Positions 7,566-17,387 are shown, counted from the first letter of the stretch. The stretch: DNA of 52,958 bases from CAG-177 sp964587915 (GCA_964587915.1 CAZPMK010000010.1:1-52958); one strand, 5' to 3'. Made by a program: numbers and translations. Notes: generated by a model not told the origin, from the letters alone.

Positions 7566-8963
7566 ATGCTTAGAGTCATTTCCGTAATTCTTACAATAAT
7601 ACAATTCTGCACAATATCCTTTGCAGGGCTTTTCGGGAGGCATATGATTTTGATTGACACGAGCAAAACATATCAGACTTTTGAGGACTTTGGAACAAGC
7701 TCCTGCTGGTGGGCACAAACGATAAGCGATGAAGCCGAAGCGGAGAAAATCGCAAAGCTGCTTTACAGCGAAAAGGACGGTCTCGGGCTGAAAATTTTCC
7801 GTTACAACATCGGCGGCGGAGAGGCGGATAATCCGCAGAGCAGAATAGGCGACCCCGCTCGCAGAACCGAGAGCTTTTATGTATTCAACACCGAAAAGCA
7901 AGCATATGAATATGACTTCACCCGCGATGCCAACGCAAGAAGAATGCTTGATTATGCGGTGAAATACGGTGCGGAAAAAATAATACTTTTCTGTAACAGC
8001 CCCCATTTTTCCATAACGAAAAGCGGTCACGCCTCCGGCGGTCTGACGGAATATTCCTCCAATTTGCCGAAAGAAAATTATCCTCTTTTCGTGGATTATC
8101 TGCTGACTGTTGCGGATTGGTTCGTCTCTCAGGGCTACCCCGTTTATGCGATTTCGCCGATAAACGAGCCTCAATGGTCGTGGGGCGGAGCTTGGGTCAT
8201 TCAGGAGGGCTGTCATTTTGAGCCGGACGAAGCAATCGAATTGCTTGAAATGTTCGCCGTTGAAATGAAAAAAAGAAATTCACCGTACAGGCTGAGCTGC
8301 CCCGAGAGCGGTGAAATGTCTTGGAAGCATTATGAATATGTCAAGAAATTCTTTGCAAGTGAAATACTCTGCGATTTCTGCGACAGCTTCAGCGGTCACT
8401 CCTATTGGATGGATTCAAAATCGATGGAAAAGCAACAAATCGGTGCCAAATTCAAAGCCGATTATCCAAACAAAAAATACGAAATGAGCGAATGGTGTGA
8501 GCTTCCTCTTTCCCTTGACAGCAACGGCATCGACAGCGGCTTGCTGATGGCTCGCATCATAATTGAAGACCTGACGAAAATGAACGCCGTTTCATGGCAA
8601 AGCTGGACCGCAGTAAACGGTGACGGACTTCTTGACAGAGGAAACGGAGAGTTTATCCCCTACACCCGATATTACGCCTTTAAGCACTTTTCCTCTTTTA
8701 TAAAAAACGGCATGGTTCGAGTGCGGATTTTTGATAATCTCTCAATGCAATCCGTTGCTTTTGCGGGAGAGGGTGAAAATGTCGTCGTGCTTGTAAATTC
8801 CGAAGCCGAGGCGGAGCAAATAAAGCTCTGCGGTCTTTCCGGCAAGGCGGAAATATTTGTCACCGATGAAAGCCGCAAATGTGAACGGATATATGACGGC
8901 GAAATCCCGAACGGCATTGAAATCCCCTCAAAAAGCATTGTTACAATTCGCATAACATACTAA
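7566..8963 (+). CDS. GH30-family glycoside hydrolase
   Basis: A 465-residue O-glycosyl hydrolase of family 30 type ((beta/alpha)8 barrel plus C-terminal beta domain). The first 22 residues are hydrophobic and suggest export. Acid/base Glu is E201 in SPINEPQWSWG; the nucleophile is E309 in YEMSEW. The FRYNIGGGEADNP segment and the ISPINEP order are typical of clan GH-A. The C-terminal part (about 375-465) is the small beta-sandwich seen in GH30. GH30 members cleave beta-1,4-xylan, beta-1,6-galactan or glucosylceramide among others; the subfamily cannot be decided here. ATG start preceded by GGAGGGA. Single-gene unit with its own promoter and terminator. Confidence 0.88.
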   Translation: MLRVISVILTIIQFCTISFAGLFGRHMILIDTSKTYQTFEDFGTSSCWWAQTISDEAEAEKIAKLLYSEKDGLGLKIFRYNIGGGEADNPQSRIGDPARRTESFYVFNTEKQAYEYDFTRDANARRMLDYAVKYGAEKIILFCNSPHFSITKSGHASGGLTEYSSNLPKENYPLFVDYLLTVADWFVSQGYPVYAISPINEPQWSWGGAWVIQEGCHFEPDEAIELLEMFAVEMKKRNSPYRLSCPESGEMSWKHYEYVKKFFASEILCDFCDSFSGHSYWMDSKSMEKQQIGAKFKADYPNKKYEMSEWCELPLSLDSNGIDSGLLMARIIIEDLTKMNAVSWQSWTAVNGDGLLDRGNGEFIPYTRYYAFKHFSSFIKNGMVRVRIFDNLSMQSVAFAGEGENVVVLVNSEAEAEQIKLCGLSGKAEIFVTDESRKCERIYDGEIPNGIEIPSKSIVTIRITY

Positions 8964-8967
8964 AATA

Positions 8968-9008
8968 AAGCACTGTCGGTTGCGGCTGCAAAATCGACAG
9001 TGCTTGTT
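8968..9008. terminator. Bidirectional terminator between GH30 and the 9.0-kb small gene
   Basis: Eleven-bp stem AAGCACTGTCG/CGACAGTGCTT (8968-8978 with 8995-9005), followed by GTTTTATTT on the plus strand and by TATTTTAG on the minus strand. It serves the convergent genes on both sides. Confidence 0.75.
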
Positions 9009-9236
9009 TTATTTATCATTTGTCAAATTTCCGTCACCCTGCACGGGGATTGCCTCTCCCAAATAGGTCGGCTCCGGCTTGAAAATTGACCAAAAAAAGT
9101 CCTTGTCCCTTGCAAGTATTTCACGGATATCCCGATACGCCTGCCCTGCATAGGTTCTCGGCATTGAAACAACTCCGCAGGCATCAAGCCCGAGAGCACG
9201 GGCATCGTAAATTGCCGTTTTCATCAGCTTTTTCAT
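9009..9236 (-). CDS. Small conserved-looking protein of unknown function
   Basis: A 75-residue soluble protein that I do not recognise. ATG at 9234-9236 is preceded by GAAAGGAAG at a good distance and the gene starts 13 bases after the DUF554 stop, so it is likely the third gene of the glycosidase-DUF554 unit. It has no signal peptide or membrane segment. Visible features: an N-terminal basic helix, Cys in LDACGVV, and a Gly/Pro-rich tail with EPTYLGEAIPVQGDGN that looks like a conserved motif rather than random sequence. It ends right at the bidirectional terminator. No function can be assigned. Confidence 0.5.
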   Translation of the reverse strand: MKKLMKTAIYDARALGLDACGVVSMPRTYAGQAYRDIREILARDKDFFWSIFKPEPTYLGEAIPVQGDGNLTNDK

Positions 9237-9249
9237 TTTTCTTCCTTTC

Positions 9250-9981
9250 TCAAAAGACACCTTTAAGCAGTTCAATAAGCTGTAAAATATAATGATACGC
9301 CACGGGTAAAAGCACCGACGGAAGCATATTCAGAGTTTTGAATTTGCCTTGGAGCAGAAAATTCAAGCCTATCGCCATTATTATTGCGTAGCCGACAAAG
9401 CATACCTGCCCGAGAAGCTCACCTTGGAGCAGACCGCTCAAAGACGAAGCAAGCAGAGTTATTCCGCCCTGATAAACAAGCAACGGGATGAACGAAAAAA
9501 TCACGCCGAAGCCGAGGGTTGCACCGAAAATTATTGCGGAAACAAAGTCTAATGCACTCTTGACAAGGAGCACGGAGCTGTCGCCGTTTAATCCGTCATT
9601 TATTGAACCGATTATCGCCATTGCACCTATGCAAAAAAGGAGCGTACCGTTGACAAAGCCCGACGCAAAGCCGCCCTTTTTCAGCTTGCTTTCAATCGTA
9701 CCGCAAAAGCCCTTGAAGCGATCCTCGAGCCGTAAAAGCTCACCCAGCAAAGTGCCTATAACCAAAAAAGCCACAAGCAAAAGCTCACCGCTGCTCGTCA
9801 GCTTACCGTCGGAAACGGTGAACATATTGGATATTACTCCGTTCACGCCGATAATGAACACCGCAAGTCCGAGAACCTTGTTTATGCTGTCGGCATAACT
9901 CTCTTTTATTCCCTTTTTTAAGAGCAGTCCCAAAGCTCCGCCCGCCGCCACAGCCGCACAATTTACAAGTGTTCCCGTCAT
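9250..9981 (-). CDS. DUF554 (YqgA-like) membrane protein
   Basis: Integral membrane protein of 243 residues with about six or seven hydrophobic segments, opening with MTGTLVNCAAVAAGGALGLL, the characteristic start of the DUF554/YqgA family. The function of the family is not established; a transport role is often supposed. Its ATG overlaps the stop of the upstream glycosidase by four bases (ATGA), pointing to translational coupling. The next small gene starts 13 bases downstream. Confidence 0.88.
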   Translation of the reverse strand: MTGTLVNCAAVAAGGALGLLLKKGIKESYADSINKVLGLAVFIIGVNGVISNMFTVSDGKLTSSGELLLVAFLVIGTLLGELLRLEDRFKGFCGTIESKLKKGGFASGFVNGTLLFCIGAMAIIGSINDGLNGDSSVLLVKSALDFVSAIIFGATLGFGVIFSFIPLLVYQGGITLLASSLSGLLQGELLGQVCFVGYAIIMAIGLNFLLQGKFKTLNMLPSVLLPVAYHYILQLIELLKGVF

Positions 9982-11927
9982 AAAAATTTTTCTTCCTTTC
10001 TGATTTCAAATCCCTCGCAGGGAAGCTCAACAAGCACCCTGCCCGACGGTTCGGCTCCCGATACAGTAACAAAAATCGTGTTTTTTACGATTTCGATTTT
10101 GACCTCGGTTCTGCCGCCGTTTTCAATTGGATAATTTTTTATGTGAATAATATTTCCGTCACAAATCCATTCGTGCGGTACGCCTCTGCCAATGAGCAAA
10201 TCTCCGTTCACACGCTGACATACAAGGCTGTCGAGCAACGCCTTTGTTGCGGTGGACTGACCCCAAATATGCTGACAGGAGCCTGCACCGCCCGAGGCGT
10301 GGGGAATGTCCCACGGCGAATTTTCGTCGGGAAAAGCTATGCCCTCCCACCAAGAAAACGGGCCGCTCATCGCATTGTCTATCATAAATTGATATGCTTT
10401 TATCGCACAATCACGGTATTCCGTGCCTCGGAGAGCCGTTGCTCCGTAGCCCGCATTATATGCAGAGCAATAATATCCGTGCGGATAGCCGCCGAAATTG
10501 TAAATCGTATCTGTTATATTCCGACGCCGCTCAAAGCCGTGACGGTAGGTTTTGTCGATAAGCTCCGACATTATGCCGTCCTGCCTTGCACAAAAAAGAT
10601 AGCCGTCCCAGCCCCACCTGCCGAAAAGGAGCATGGAAGCCCAATTCGCATCGTGCGGGTCACTGCGTTTGCCGTTTTCGTTGCTTTCGTACATATTTAT
10701 CGGCAGATAGTCAATGCCGTTTTTCTCAACGGTTTCGGCAACAACGGAATTTGCCGCATCGAGAAGCCGCAAATAAAGCTCATTCGCCCACCGTGCCTCA
10801 TCATTTTCGCCCAACCGTCTGCAAATGTATTCATAGCTGAAAAGCCCCGTCAGAGCAGACCAATTGTCTATTGTCCAGCTTCCGTGCGAATCAATGGCGT
10901 TGGTCTTTTTCATGATTTTGCTTTTCGGGTCGATATCGCTTTCAATTCTGTGTGCATTCTCTTTGATTCGGGAGAATTTTTCCCTTATCAGGCTCTCGTC
11001 ACCCGTTTTGAAAAGCCAATAGGCGAACACCCACGGATATTTCCATCGTGCATCGGGATATTGCGGATTTTTTAATATGTATTCGGAATATTCACGGATA
11101 TTCTTGAAATCTCCCACAGTCATCAGCGAAACAAGAATGCCGATAACGTCATGGTCAAAAACACGGTCATAGCCGTTTTCTCCTACATGGAGCTCGTCAC
11201 CGTCCTTGGCAATCATGGTGTAGACATATCCTGCCTTGTATGCGTTGACAAGCCTTTCATCGGGGAGCGTCACTATCTCGCAAAGCGGAGCAAGCCGCTG
11301 TGTCCAATATTCTTTCATGGCAGAATAATGCTCCTCAAAGCCGCCTGCCGCCGCAAGCTCAGCCCTTGACGGATAAGGATATTTCCCTCCGAAGCGATCG
11401 GCACCCGTGACAAAATCCGCCGTCACGCTCTCCCCTGCAGGAACAGTGCTCGGAAGCTCGCAAAGCGGAATGAGAAACGGAGATACTTTCGGAAAATCGA
11501 GCGGAGAATTTGAGTTGTTCTTTATGCTCAAGCGTGAATATACCGCCTCAAAAGTCCTGCCGTTTACGGTCAGCCTGTCGGCAAAATTCTCGATTTTATA
11601 GAAATTGCCGTCCTTAAAAAATTCACTTATGAAGCAGGGCAGCCAGCCCTCGGCATTATACCATTTGATTTTTGAAGTAATGTTTTTAATTCCGAACGTA
11701 ATGAAGCGGTTTCCCCTGTCACGCAGGCGAAAGCTGCCGTCGATATACGCAATGGGTGCATCCTTGTCGCCCTCACAGCCGAAAAAAGCCGTAAGCTCGG
11801 GATATTTCTTGCAGGTGTATCCGCGTCTGCCTATCAGTCCCGGCTTAAAGGAAACACTCATTTTATTGACAACGGAGAAATACAATGCCGCCACATTCGC
11901 AAAAAGCGTTTTCTTTTTCTTTGACAT
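9978..11927 (-). CDS. Six-hairpin glycosidase-like protein
   Basis: A 649-residue protein with an N-terminal beta-sandwich region (about 1-200) and an (alpha/alpha)6-barrel part (about 215-590) resembling glycogen-debranching/GH63/GH78-type enzymes: repeated Trp-rich helices with segments such as DARWKYPWVFAYWL, GSWTIDNWSALTGLF and GGAGSCQHIWGQS. A short beta domain closes the C-terminus. No signal peptide is seen, so it may act on imported oligosaccharides. Candidate acids include the DHD of VFDHDVIG and the E of WWEGIAF, but the catalytic pair is not certain. It overlaps the DUF554 gene by four bases. Exact GH family and substrate unknown. Confidence 0.7.
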   Translation of the reverse strand: MSKKKKTLFANVAALYFSVVNKMSVSFKPGLIGRRGYTCKKYPELTAFFGCEGDKDAPIAYIDGSFRLRDRGNRFITFGIKNITSKIKWYNAEGWLPCFISEFFKDGNFYKIENFADRLTVNGRTFEAVYSRLSIKNNSNSPLDFPKVSPFLIPLCELPSTVPAGESVTADFVTGADRFGGKYPYPSRAELAAAGGFEEHYSAMKEYWTQRLAPLCEIVTLPDERLVNAYKAGYVYTMIAKDGDELHVGENGYDRVFDHDVIGILVSLMTVGDFKNIREYSEYILKNPQYPDARWKYPWVFAYWLFKTGDESLIREKFSRIKENAHRIESDIDPKSKIMKKTNAIDSHGSWTIDNWSALTGLFSYEYICRRLGENDEARWANELYLRLLDAANSVVAETVEKNGIDYLPINMYESNENGKRSDPHDANWASMLLFGRWGWDGYLFCARQDGIMSELIDKTYRHGFERRRNITDTIYNFGGYPHGYYCSAYNAGYGATALRGTEYRDCAIKAYQFMIDNAMSGPFSWWEGIAFPDENSPWDIPHASGGAGSCQHIWGQSTATKALLDSLVCQRVNGDLLIGRGVPHEWICDGNIIHIKNYPIENGGRTEVKIEIVKNTIFVTVSGAEPSGRVLVELPCEGFEIRKEEKFL

Positions 11928-11967
11928 CGTATCACTCCGTTCAATTAAACTTCAAATTTGTGTGAAA

Positions 11968-13800
11968 TCAATAGCCCCACAAAAATCCGAGACAAATATA
12001 CATAATTATAAATTGGAAGAATGAATATGAAACATTGACCGTGAAGCTCGCGGTATATCCGTCATATTCGACCGTAACGGTCTTATTGCCCGTTGAATCA
12101 AAATATGTCGGGGTAATAATATTGTAGCCCGAGGCAACGGTGCCGACGCTTCCGTCTGCGTGAATGACCGTCAAGGTAAGTCCGCTTGTGTTGAGGGTCT
12201 CTTTGTAGTTATAGCTCGTTTTGTTCGGCAGCTTGGCGATGCTTATTCCGGTTGTGCCGCTGTCCGTGCTCGCACTGCTTTTGACCGTGATATCAAAGCT
12301 CACGCTCTTGCCCTCATAAGTGACGGTAACTGCCTGAGTGCCGACATACGCCGCCGTTTTGGGGGTTACGGTAAATCCGCTGTGTACTATTCCGCTCGTT
12401 CCGTCATTGTAATGAACGGTAATGCTCAGTCCGCTTGTCGATATGCTCTCGCCCTTTTCGTATTCCGTTTTGTTCGGCATGGTATTCACCGTGATATGTG
12501 TCATTTCCTTAACGGCGGTTGTATTCTTGAGGGAATACGGAACGGAATTATTCTTCACATAGGTGTGTGCCGCCGAATTTTCAAAAACAGTTACCGTAAG
12601 AGCGGCACAGCCCATAAATACCCCCGTGCCCAATGACGTTACGCTTTCGGGAATTTCAAGATAAGTGAGAGCCGTGCAGTCCTTGAAAGCACCCGTCTTG
12701 ATTTCGGTAACGCTTGACGGAATGAACACGCCCGTGAGATGTGAGCATTTTTCAAAAGTTTTTTCGTCTATGCAGGTAATTCCCTGCGAAAGAACGGCAT
12801 TGACAAGACCGGAGCCGTAAAATACGCCTGAATAGCTTGCAACGCTGTCGGGCAAAACGATAATCTCAAGAGCGGGACAATATGCAAGAGCCATCGAGCC
12901 TATCTCGGTAACTCCGTCGGGAATGTTGATATTCGAGAGCACCTCACAACGGTGAAAAGCATAGGGACGTATCGTTTTAACGCTGTCGGGAAGAATGATG
13001 TCGGTCAGCTTTTTGCTCGGAGAGAACGCCGCGTCACCTACTGTCTGCGTACCCTCGGGAACGATATAAACGGTGTTGCTTTTTGCCACGGGATACTGAA
13101 TGAGAGTTTTTCCGTCGGCACTGAAAAGAACGCCGTCAATCGCCTTGTAATTTTTGCTTTCGCTCGATACCGAGAAAGATGTAAGACCCATACAACTCAC
13201 AAAAGCATTGGTACGAATGGCTGTTACGCTTGCGGGAATTGCAACAGAGGTCAGCGTATCACACTGTGCAAATGCGTTTGAATCTATGATTTTCAGCGTG
13301 TCGGGCAGAGAGATTTCCTTGATTTTTCCGCACTTTGAAAAAGCACTTTCACCGATTTCGACAAGTCCGCCGGGAAGCAGGAGAGTTTCAAGCTCCGTAC
13401 ACATTCTGAATGCCGCATCGCCGATAACTCTCGAATTGCTTTCAAAGGTGCTTCCCTGATAGGACACCTTTTTGAGCGTAAGGCAATTTTCAAAAGCTGA
13501 CACTCCGATTTTATCAACGCTTGACGGAATGTTTACCTCTGTTATGCCGCCGCAGCCCTTGAACGCCTCCGCACCTATTTCGAGAACGGGCAAATCGAGA
13601 TATGTATCGGGTATGCTTATCGTGCCGACTGCACTTTCGAGGCAGGAATTTACCTTGTAATATTCAATTACCGAGCCGTCATCCGCAGGTCTTGCCGCTT
13701 TTTTAAATGCAAGAGGCGAATCCGCACAGGCAAACGGCATGGCCGTGATTATCAATATTGCGGCAAGCACCGCTCCGAGTATTCTTTTTCTCAATTTCAC
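11968..13800 (-). CDS. Surface protein with BspA-type leucine-rich repeats and Ig-like domains
   Basis: A 610-residue exported protein. Signal peptide 1-26 (MKLRKR then hydrophobic, cleavage near ACA). Residues about 60-415 are LRR_5 (BspA/TpLRR) repeats with units such as IPSSVDKIGVSAFENC and LPDSVKTIRPYAFHRC. Two bacterial Ig-like domains follow, each beginning PNKT.Y and containing LTVIHADGS or ITVHYNDGT. The last 20 residues (FFQFIIMYICLGFLWGY) are hydrophobic with no positive tail or LPxTG, an unusual ending that could act as a membrane anchor. GTG start at 13798-13800 with GGAGGG seven bases before it. Such proteins bind surfaces or host molecules; the ligand is unknown. Confidence 0.88.
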   Translation of the reverse strand: MKLRKRILGAVLAAILIITAMPFACADSPLAFKKAARPADDGSVIEYYKVNSCLESAVGTISIPDTYLDLPVLEIGAEAFKGCGGITEVNIPSSVDKIGVSAFENCLTLKKVSYQGSTFESNSRVIGDAAFRMCTELETLLLPGGLVEIGESAFSKCGKIKEISLPDTLKIIDSNAFAQCDTLTSVAIPASVTAIRTNAFVSCMGLTSFSVSSESKNYKAIDGVLFSADGKTLIQYPVAKSNTVYIVPEGTQTVGDAAFSPSKKLTDIILPDSVKTIRPYAFHRCEVLSNINIPDGVTEIGSMALAYCPALEIIVLPDSVASYSGVFYGSGLVNAVLSQGITCIDEKTFEKCSHLTGVFIPSSVTEIKTGAFKDCTALTYLEIPESVTSLGTGVFMGCAALTVTVFENSAAHTYVKNNSVPYSLKNTTAVKEMTHITVNTMPNKTEYEKGESISTSGLSITVHYNDGTSGIVHSGFTVTPKTAAYVGTQAVTVTYEGKSVSFDITVKSSASTDSGTTGISIAKLPNKTSYNYKETLNTSGLTLTVIHADGSVGTVASGYNIITPTYFDSTGNKTVTVEYDGYTASFTVNVSYSFFQFIIMYICLGFLWGY

Positions 13801-13906
13801 TGTTTATCCCTCCGAATTTTAATACAAGGCGGCCCTTTCCGCCCGAAAATATTATATTACACGAAGCATTAAAAATCAATAGCTTTAAAAAAATGATGTA
13901 TTTTCA

Positions 13907-13934
13907 TTGACAAAGTTTAATCATATGTTAAAAT
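13907..13934 (+). promoter_or_regulatory. Sigma-A promoter of the metallophosphoesterase gene
   Basis: TTGACA (13907-13912), 16-base spacer, TAAAAT (13929-13934). The predicted start near 13941 leaves a leader of about 35 bases before the ATG at 13976. Confidence 0.65.
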
Positions 13935-13975
13935 AATTCAGTAACAATAATAATAATAAGTAAAGGCGTGATACC

Positions 13976-15613
13976 ATGCTTGACGGGAACGGTTGCTTCT
14001 TTAAGCCCGAACGCGGTTCAACTCCTCAGCCGGACCACATAATGCTTTCGATATATGCAGATGCAAAAAGCTCTGCGGCGGTAACGTGGCGAACCGACGA
14101 AACGGCGGGAGAAAACTATATACTGTACCGCAAAACAGACGGCGGTGAAAATATAAGGCAGGCGGCGGTAAGTAAATTCCGAGAAACGGATATCGACCGC
14201 AGCGTTTATCATTGGGCGAGGCTCGAAGGACTCGAGGCGGGAACAAAATACACCTATTCCGTGGGTGACGAAACAAACCGCAGCGAAGAATTTACCTTTG
14301 AGACGGAGCCGGAAAATCTCGACAAATTCAGCTTTATCGTAATCGCAGACCACCAAAAAGGTACTCCTTGCCACCTGCCCGATTATTCGTGCGTCGGTGA
14401 AATGATGAAGAATGCCCTTAAAGAGCATCCCGAATGCCGCTTCATTCTCACGGCGGGCGATAACTGCGACAACGGCGAAAACGATTTGCAATGGAACGGA
14501 ATGTTCGAGGGCTTAAAAGGAATTATCGAGAGTGTGCCGTACATGATGACGACGGGCAACCATGATAATCGAGGTTTCATCTCCTATTTTCCCGAACCGA
14601 CGGGTAAATTCTATCTTGAGCACGCCGACTTCTTTGATTTTCAGTTTTCCCTCTCCTATCCCGAAAACGGTCCCGAGGGCTATGAAACGGAAAATTTCTC
14701 CTTTGACTACGGAAATGCTCACTTTCTCATCATGGGCATAAATGCTCCCGAAATCGTTGAAAATTGGGCATATGACGACCTGCAAAGCAGCAACAAAACT
14801 TGGAAGCTCGGAACATATCATTTTCCGATATATCCCGTAATGCCCGAGGGACAGAACGATGACGGCTATCCGTGGCTGAGAAAGCCCATAGAGCGGGGCA
14901 GGCTCGACATTCTCTTTGAGGGGCATGAGCATTCCTTCGCAAGAACCTTTCCTACCCGCAACGATGAGCTGTTTGACAGACCGTCTGAGGGTACGGTACA
15001 TTATATCGTCGGAAACGGCGGCGGAAACATATACTATTCAAATTGCCAGAAGATTTGGCATTCGTGCTTTTTCCCGCAAGAGGAGCACACGGGATTTTAC
15101 ACCGTTGTTGAAATCGACGGCGACAAGCTGACGGCAACGGGCTACATGGCAGACGGCAGAATAGCCGATATTTTCACCCTCGACAAAAAAGCGGATATGA
15201 TAACTCCCCACGCTCTTGCACCGCAGTACGGCATGACAAAAATGGTGTTCAAGGGCAGAATGCTTGAATTTGCCGCAAGGGGTATGTATCCCGAAAAGCG
15301 TGACGGCATATGGTATGCACCGTTCGGTGTGCTTATTCAAGCTATCGGCGGCAAGGTCGAAAAAGGAAAGGATTATCTCGTATGCGAGGCGTATGAGCAC
15401 CGTGCGGTATTCACCGAGGGAAGCCGTTTTGCAAAAACGGAGCTTGGCACGGTGGAAATGCAGGGCGAACCGTATTTCTTTGACGGTCAGCTTTTTGTTC
15501 CCGTTGACGACAGTGCGAAAATGTTTGAAATGTCATGGTATTACGCCGAACGCAACAATTATATCAATTGGAATACGGCAAGCGAGGACAGAGTTCTTTA
15601 TAGGCACAACTGA
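13976..15613 (+). CDS. Purple-acid-phosphatase-like metallophosphoesterase
   Basis: A 545-residue calcineurin-type phosphoesterase. Residues about 20-110 form the fibronectin-like domain found before purple acid phosphatase catalytic domains (VTWRTDE, YHWARLEGLEAGTKYTYSVG). The metal motifs follow in order: ADHQ, GDNCDN, GNHDN, a TYHFPIYP His and GHEHSF. The first motif has DxQ rather than the more usual DxH/DxD. About residues 430-545 resemble a copper-amine-oxidase-N-type domain with paired strands. Relatives are usually secreted, but no signal peptide is seen from the ATG at 13976, and the promoter position leaves no room for a longer protein. Stop lies 49 bases before the ABC exporter genes. 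Confidence 0.85.
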   Translation: MLDGNGCFFKPERGSTPQPDHIMLSIYADAKSSAAVTWRTDETAGENYILYRKTDGGENIRQAAVSKFRETDIDRSVYHWARLEGLEAGTKYTYSVGDETNRSEEFTFETEPENLDKFSFIVIADHQKGTPCHLPDYSCVGEMMKNALKEHPECRFILTAGDNCDNGENDLQWNGMFEGLKGIIESVPYMMTTGNHDNRGFISYFPEPTGKFYLEHADFFDFQFSLSYPENGPEGYETENFSFDYGNAHFLIMGINAPEIVENWAYDDLQSSNKTWKLGTYHFPIYPVMPEGQNDDGYPWLRKPIERGRLDILFEGHEHSFARTFPTRNDELFDRPSEGTVHYIVGNGGGNIYYSNCQKIWHSCFFPQEEHTGFYTVVEIDGDKLTATGYMADGRIADIFTLDKKADMITPHALAPQYGMTKMVFKGRMLEFAARGMYPEKRDGIWYAPFGVLIQAIGGKVEKGKDYLVCEAYEHRAVFTEGSRFAKTELGTVEMQGEPYFFDGQLFVPVDDSAKMFEMSWYYAERNNYINWNTASEDRVLYRHN

Positions 15614-15662
15614 CAAATCCCGCAAAGAGCTGAGTCAGTTTGCCGATTCTCGGAGGAATTAA

Positions 15663-17387
15663 ATGAAAAAATTACTTATTTATTTGAAAGGCGAACGCAC
15701 CGAATGCGTGCTTGCTCCGCTTTTCAAAATGTTTGAAGCTCTGCTCGAGCTGTTTGTGCCGCTGATAGTTGCACAGATAATCGACACGGGTATTGCCCGT
15801 GCCGACAAGGGCTATATCCTGCGTATGTGCGGACTGCTCGTCCTGCTCGGTGCAGTCGGCTTGATATTCTCGATAACCGCTCAATTCTTTGCGGCAAAGG
15901 CGGCTGTTTCATTCACAAAAAAGCTCCGTCATGCGGTGTTCGAGCGGATAAATTCTTTCTCATATTCACAGCTTGACCGTCTCGGCACTTCAACGCTCAT
16001 AACACGCTTGACAAGCGATATGGACGGCGTACAAAACGGCCTGAACATATCCTTACGTCTGCTTCTCAGGTCTCCCTTTGTCGTAATCGGTGCAATGATA
16101 ATGGCTTTCACCGTTGACGCTAAGGCGGCTCTGACCTTTACGGTCGTTATCCCCGCACTCTCGGCGGTGGTTTTCGGCATTCTCATTTTCACCGTTCCCC
16201 TTTATAAAAGGGTTCGCTCGTCGCTTGACAGAGTTCTCTCCGGTGCAAGAGAAAATCTCATCGGTGCAAGAGTCATTCGTGCTTTTTGCAAAGAGGATGA
16301 GGAAATGCGTGAATTTGAAAAGCGTAACGATGCCCTCACCGCAATTCAGGAATATACGGGCAAAATTTCCGCTCTGCTCAATCCCCTTACCTGCGTGATA
16401 ATAAATCTCGGCATTGCTTTTCTTATATATATCGGAGCGGTGCGTGTTGATGCGGGACTTATAACTCAGGGTGCGGTAGTGGCATTGTATAACTATATGT
16501 CGCAGATTCTCGTTGAGCTTGTTAAATTCGCAAATCTCATAATAAGCATTACAAAATCGGTTGCCTGTGCAGGCAGAATAACCACCGTGCTTGAAACTCA
16601 GCCGGAGGCGGACAACGGAACAGACTCTCCCGACGCTTCTTCAAATATTGCCGTTAAGTTTGAAAATGTTTCGTTTGCATATGACGGAGCGGGCGAAAAC
16701 TCGCTTGAAGATATCAGCTTCACCGCTCTGAGGGGCGAAACGGTCGGAGTTATCGGCTCCACCGGCTCGGGAAAAACCACTCTTGTAAATCTCATTCCCG
16801 CTTTTTATAAGCATACGGGCGGAAAAATCACCGTTTCCGGTCGTGATATATCGGAGCTTTCTCTCGAGGAGCTGAGAAGCCGTGTTGCCGTTGTTCCTCA
16901 GCGTTCGGTGCTTTTTAAAGGTACCGTAAGAGAAAACCTGCTTTGGGGTAAGCCCGATGCAACCGAGGAAGAAATGCTCACCGCACTTGAAGCGGCTCAG
17001 GCAAAGGATTTCATCCTTGAAAAAGACGGAGGACTTGACGCTCCCGTTGAACAGGGCGGCAAAAACTTCTCGGGCGGTCAGCGGCAGAGGCTTGCCGTTG
17101 CAAGAGCACTCATCAAGGCTTCCGATATCCTCATTCTCGACGACAGCTCAAGTGCTCTTGATTACGCAACGGATGCCGCAATGCGTAAGGCGATTTCCGC
17201 TTCTCAGGGAGAAAAAACGGTATTCATCGTATCTCAGCGTACCTCCTCAATCATGCACGCCGATAAAATAATCGTTCTCGACGACGGAACGGCACAGGTG
17301 GGCACTCACGCAGAGCTTATGGAAAGCTCCTCCGTCTACAGAGAAATTCATCTTTCACAATTTGATTCCGAGGAGGTGGGAGCATGA
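15663..17387 (+). CDS. Heterodimeric ABC exporter, subunit with degenerate Walker B
   Basis: A 574-residue half-transporter with six membrane helices (about 1-300) and one nucleotide-binding domain. Walker A is GSTGSGKTTL, signature FSGGQRQRL, Walker B ILILDD493-D494, where D494 replaces the catalytic Glu. With its partner this gives the arrangement known from TM287/288-, BmrCD- and LmrCD-type exporters: this NBD supplies the intact signature for the active site and an inactive Walker B for the degenerate site. ATG with TCGGAGGA ribosome site. It overlaps the second subunit by four bases. Substrate unknown (drug, lipid or peptide). Confidence 0.93.
   Translation: MKKLLIYLKGERTECVLAPLFKMFEALLELFVPLIVAQIIDTGIARADKGYILRMCGLLVLLGAVGLIFSITAQFFAAKAAVSFTKKLRHAVFERINSFSYSQLDRLGTSTLITRLTSDMDGVQNGLNISLRLLLRSPFVVIGAMIMAFTVDAKAALTFTVVIPALSAVVFGILIFTVPLYKRVRSSLDRVLSGARENLIGARVIRAFCKEDEEMREFEKRNDALTAIQEYTGKISALLNPLTCVIINLGIAFLIYIGAVRVDAGLITQGAVVALYNYMSQILVELVKFANLIISITKSVACAGRITTVLETQPEADNGTDSPDASSNIAVKFENVSFAYDGAGENSLEDISFTALRGETVGVIGSTGSGKTTLVNLIPAFYKHTGGKITVSGRDISELSLEELRSRVAVVPQRSVLFKGTVRENLLWGKPDATEEEMLTALEAAQAKDFILEKDGGLDAPVEQGGKNFSGGQRQRLAVARALIKASDILILDDSSSALDYATDAAMRKAISASQGEKTVFIVSQRTSSIMHADKIIVLDDGTAQVGTHAELMESSSVYREIHLSQFDSEEVGA

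Noticed and set aside
10143..11075. A 310-codon plus-strand frame opposite the six-hairpin glycosidase
   Set aside because: Antisense shadow with no domain; the glycosidase frame is longer and coupled to DUF554.
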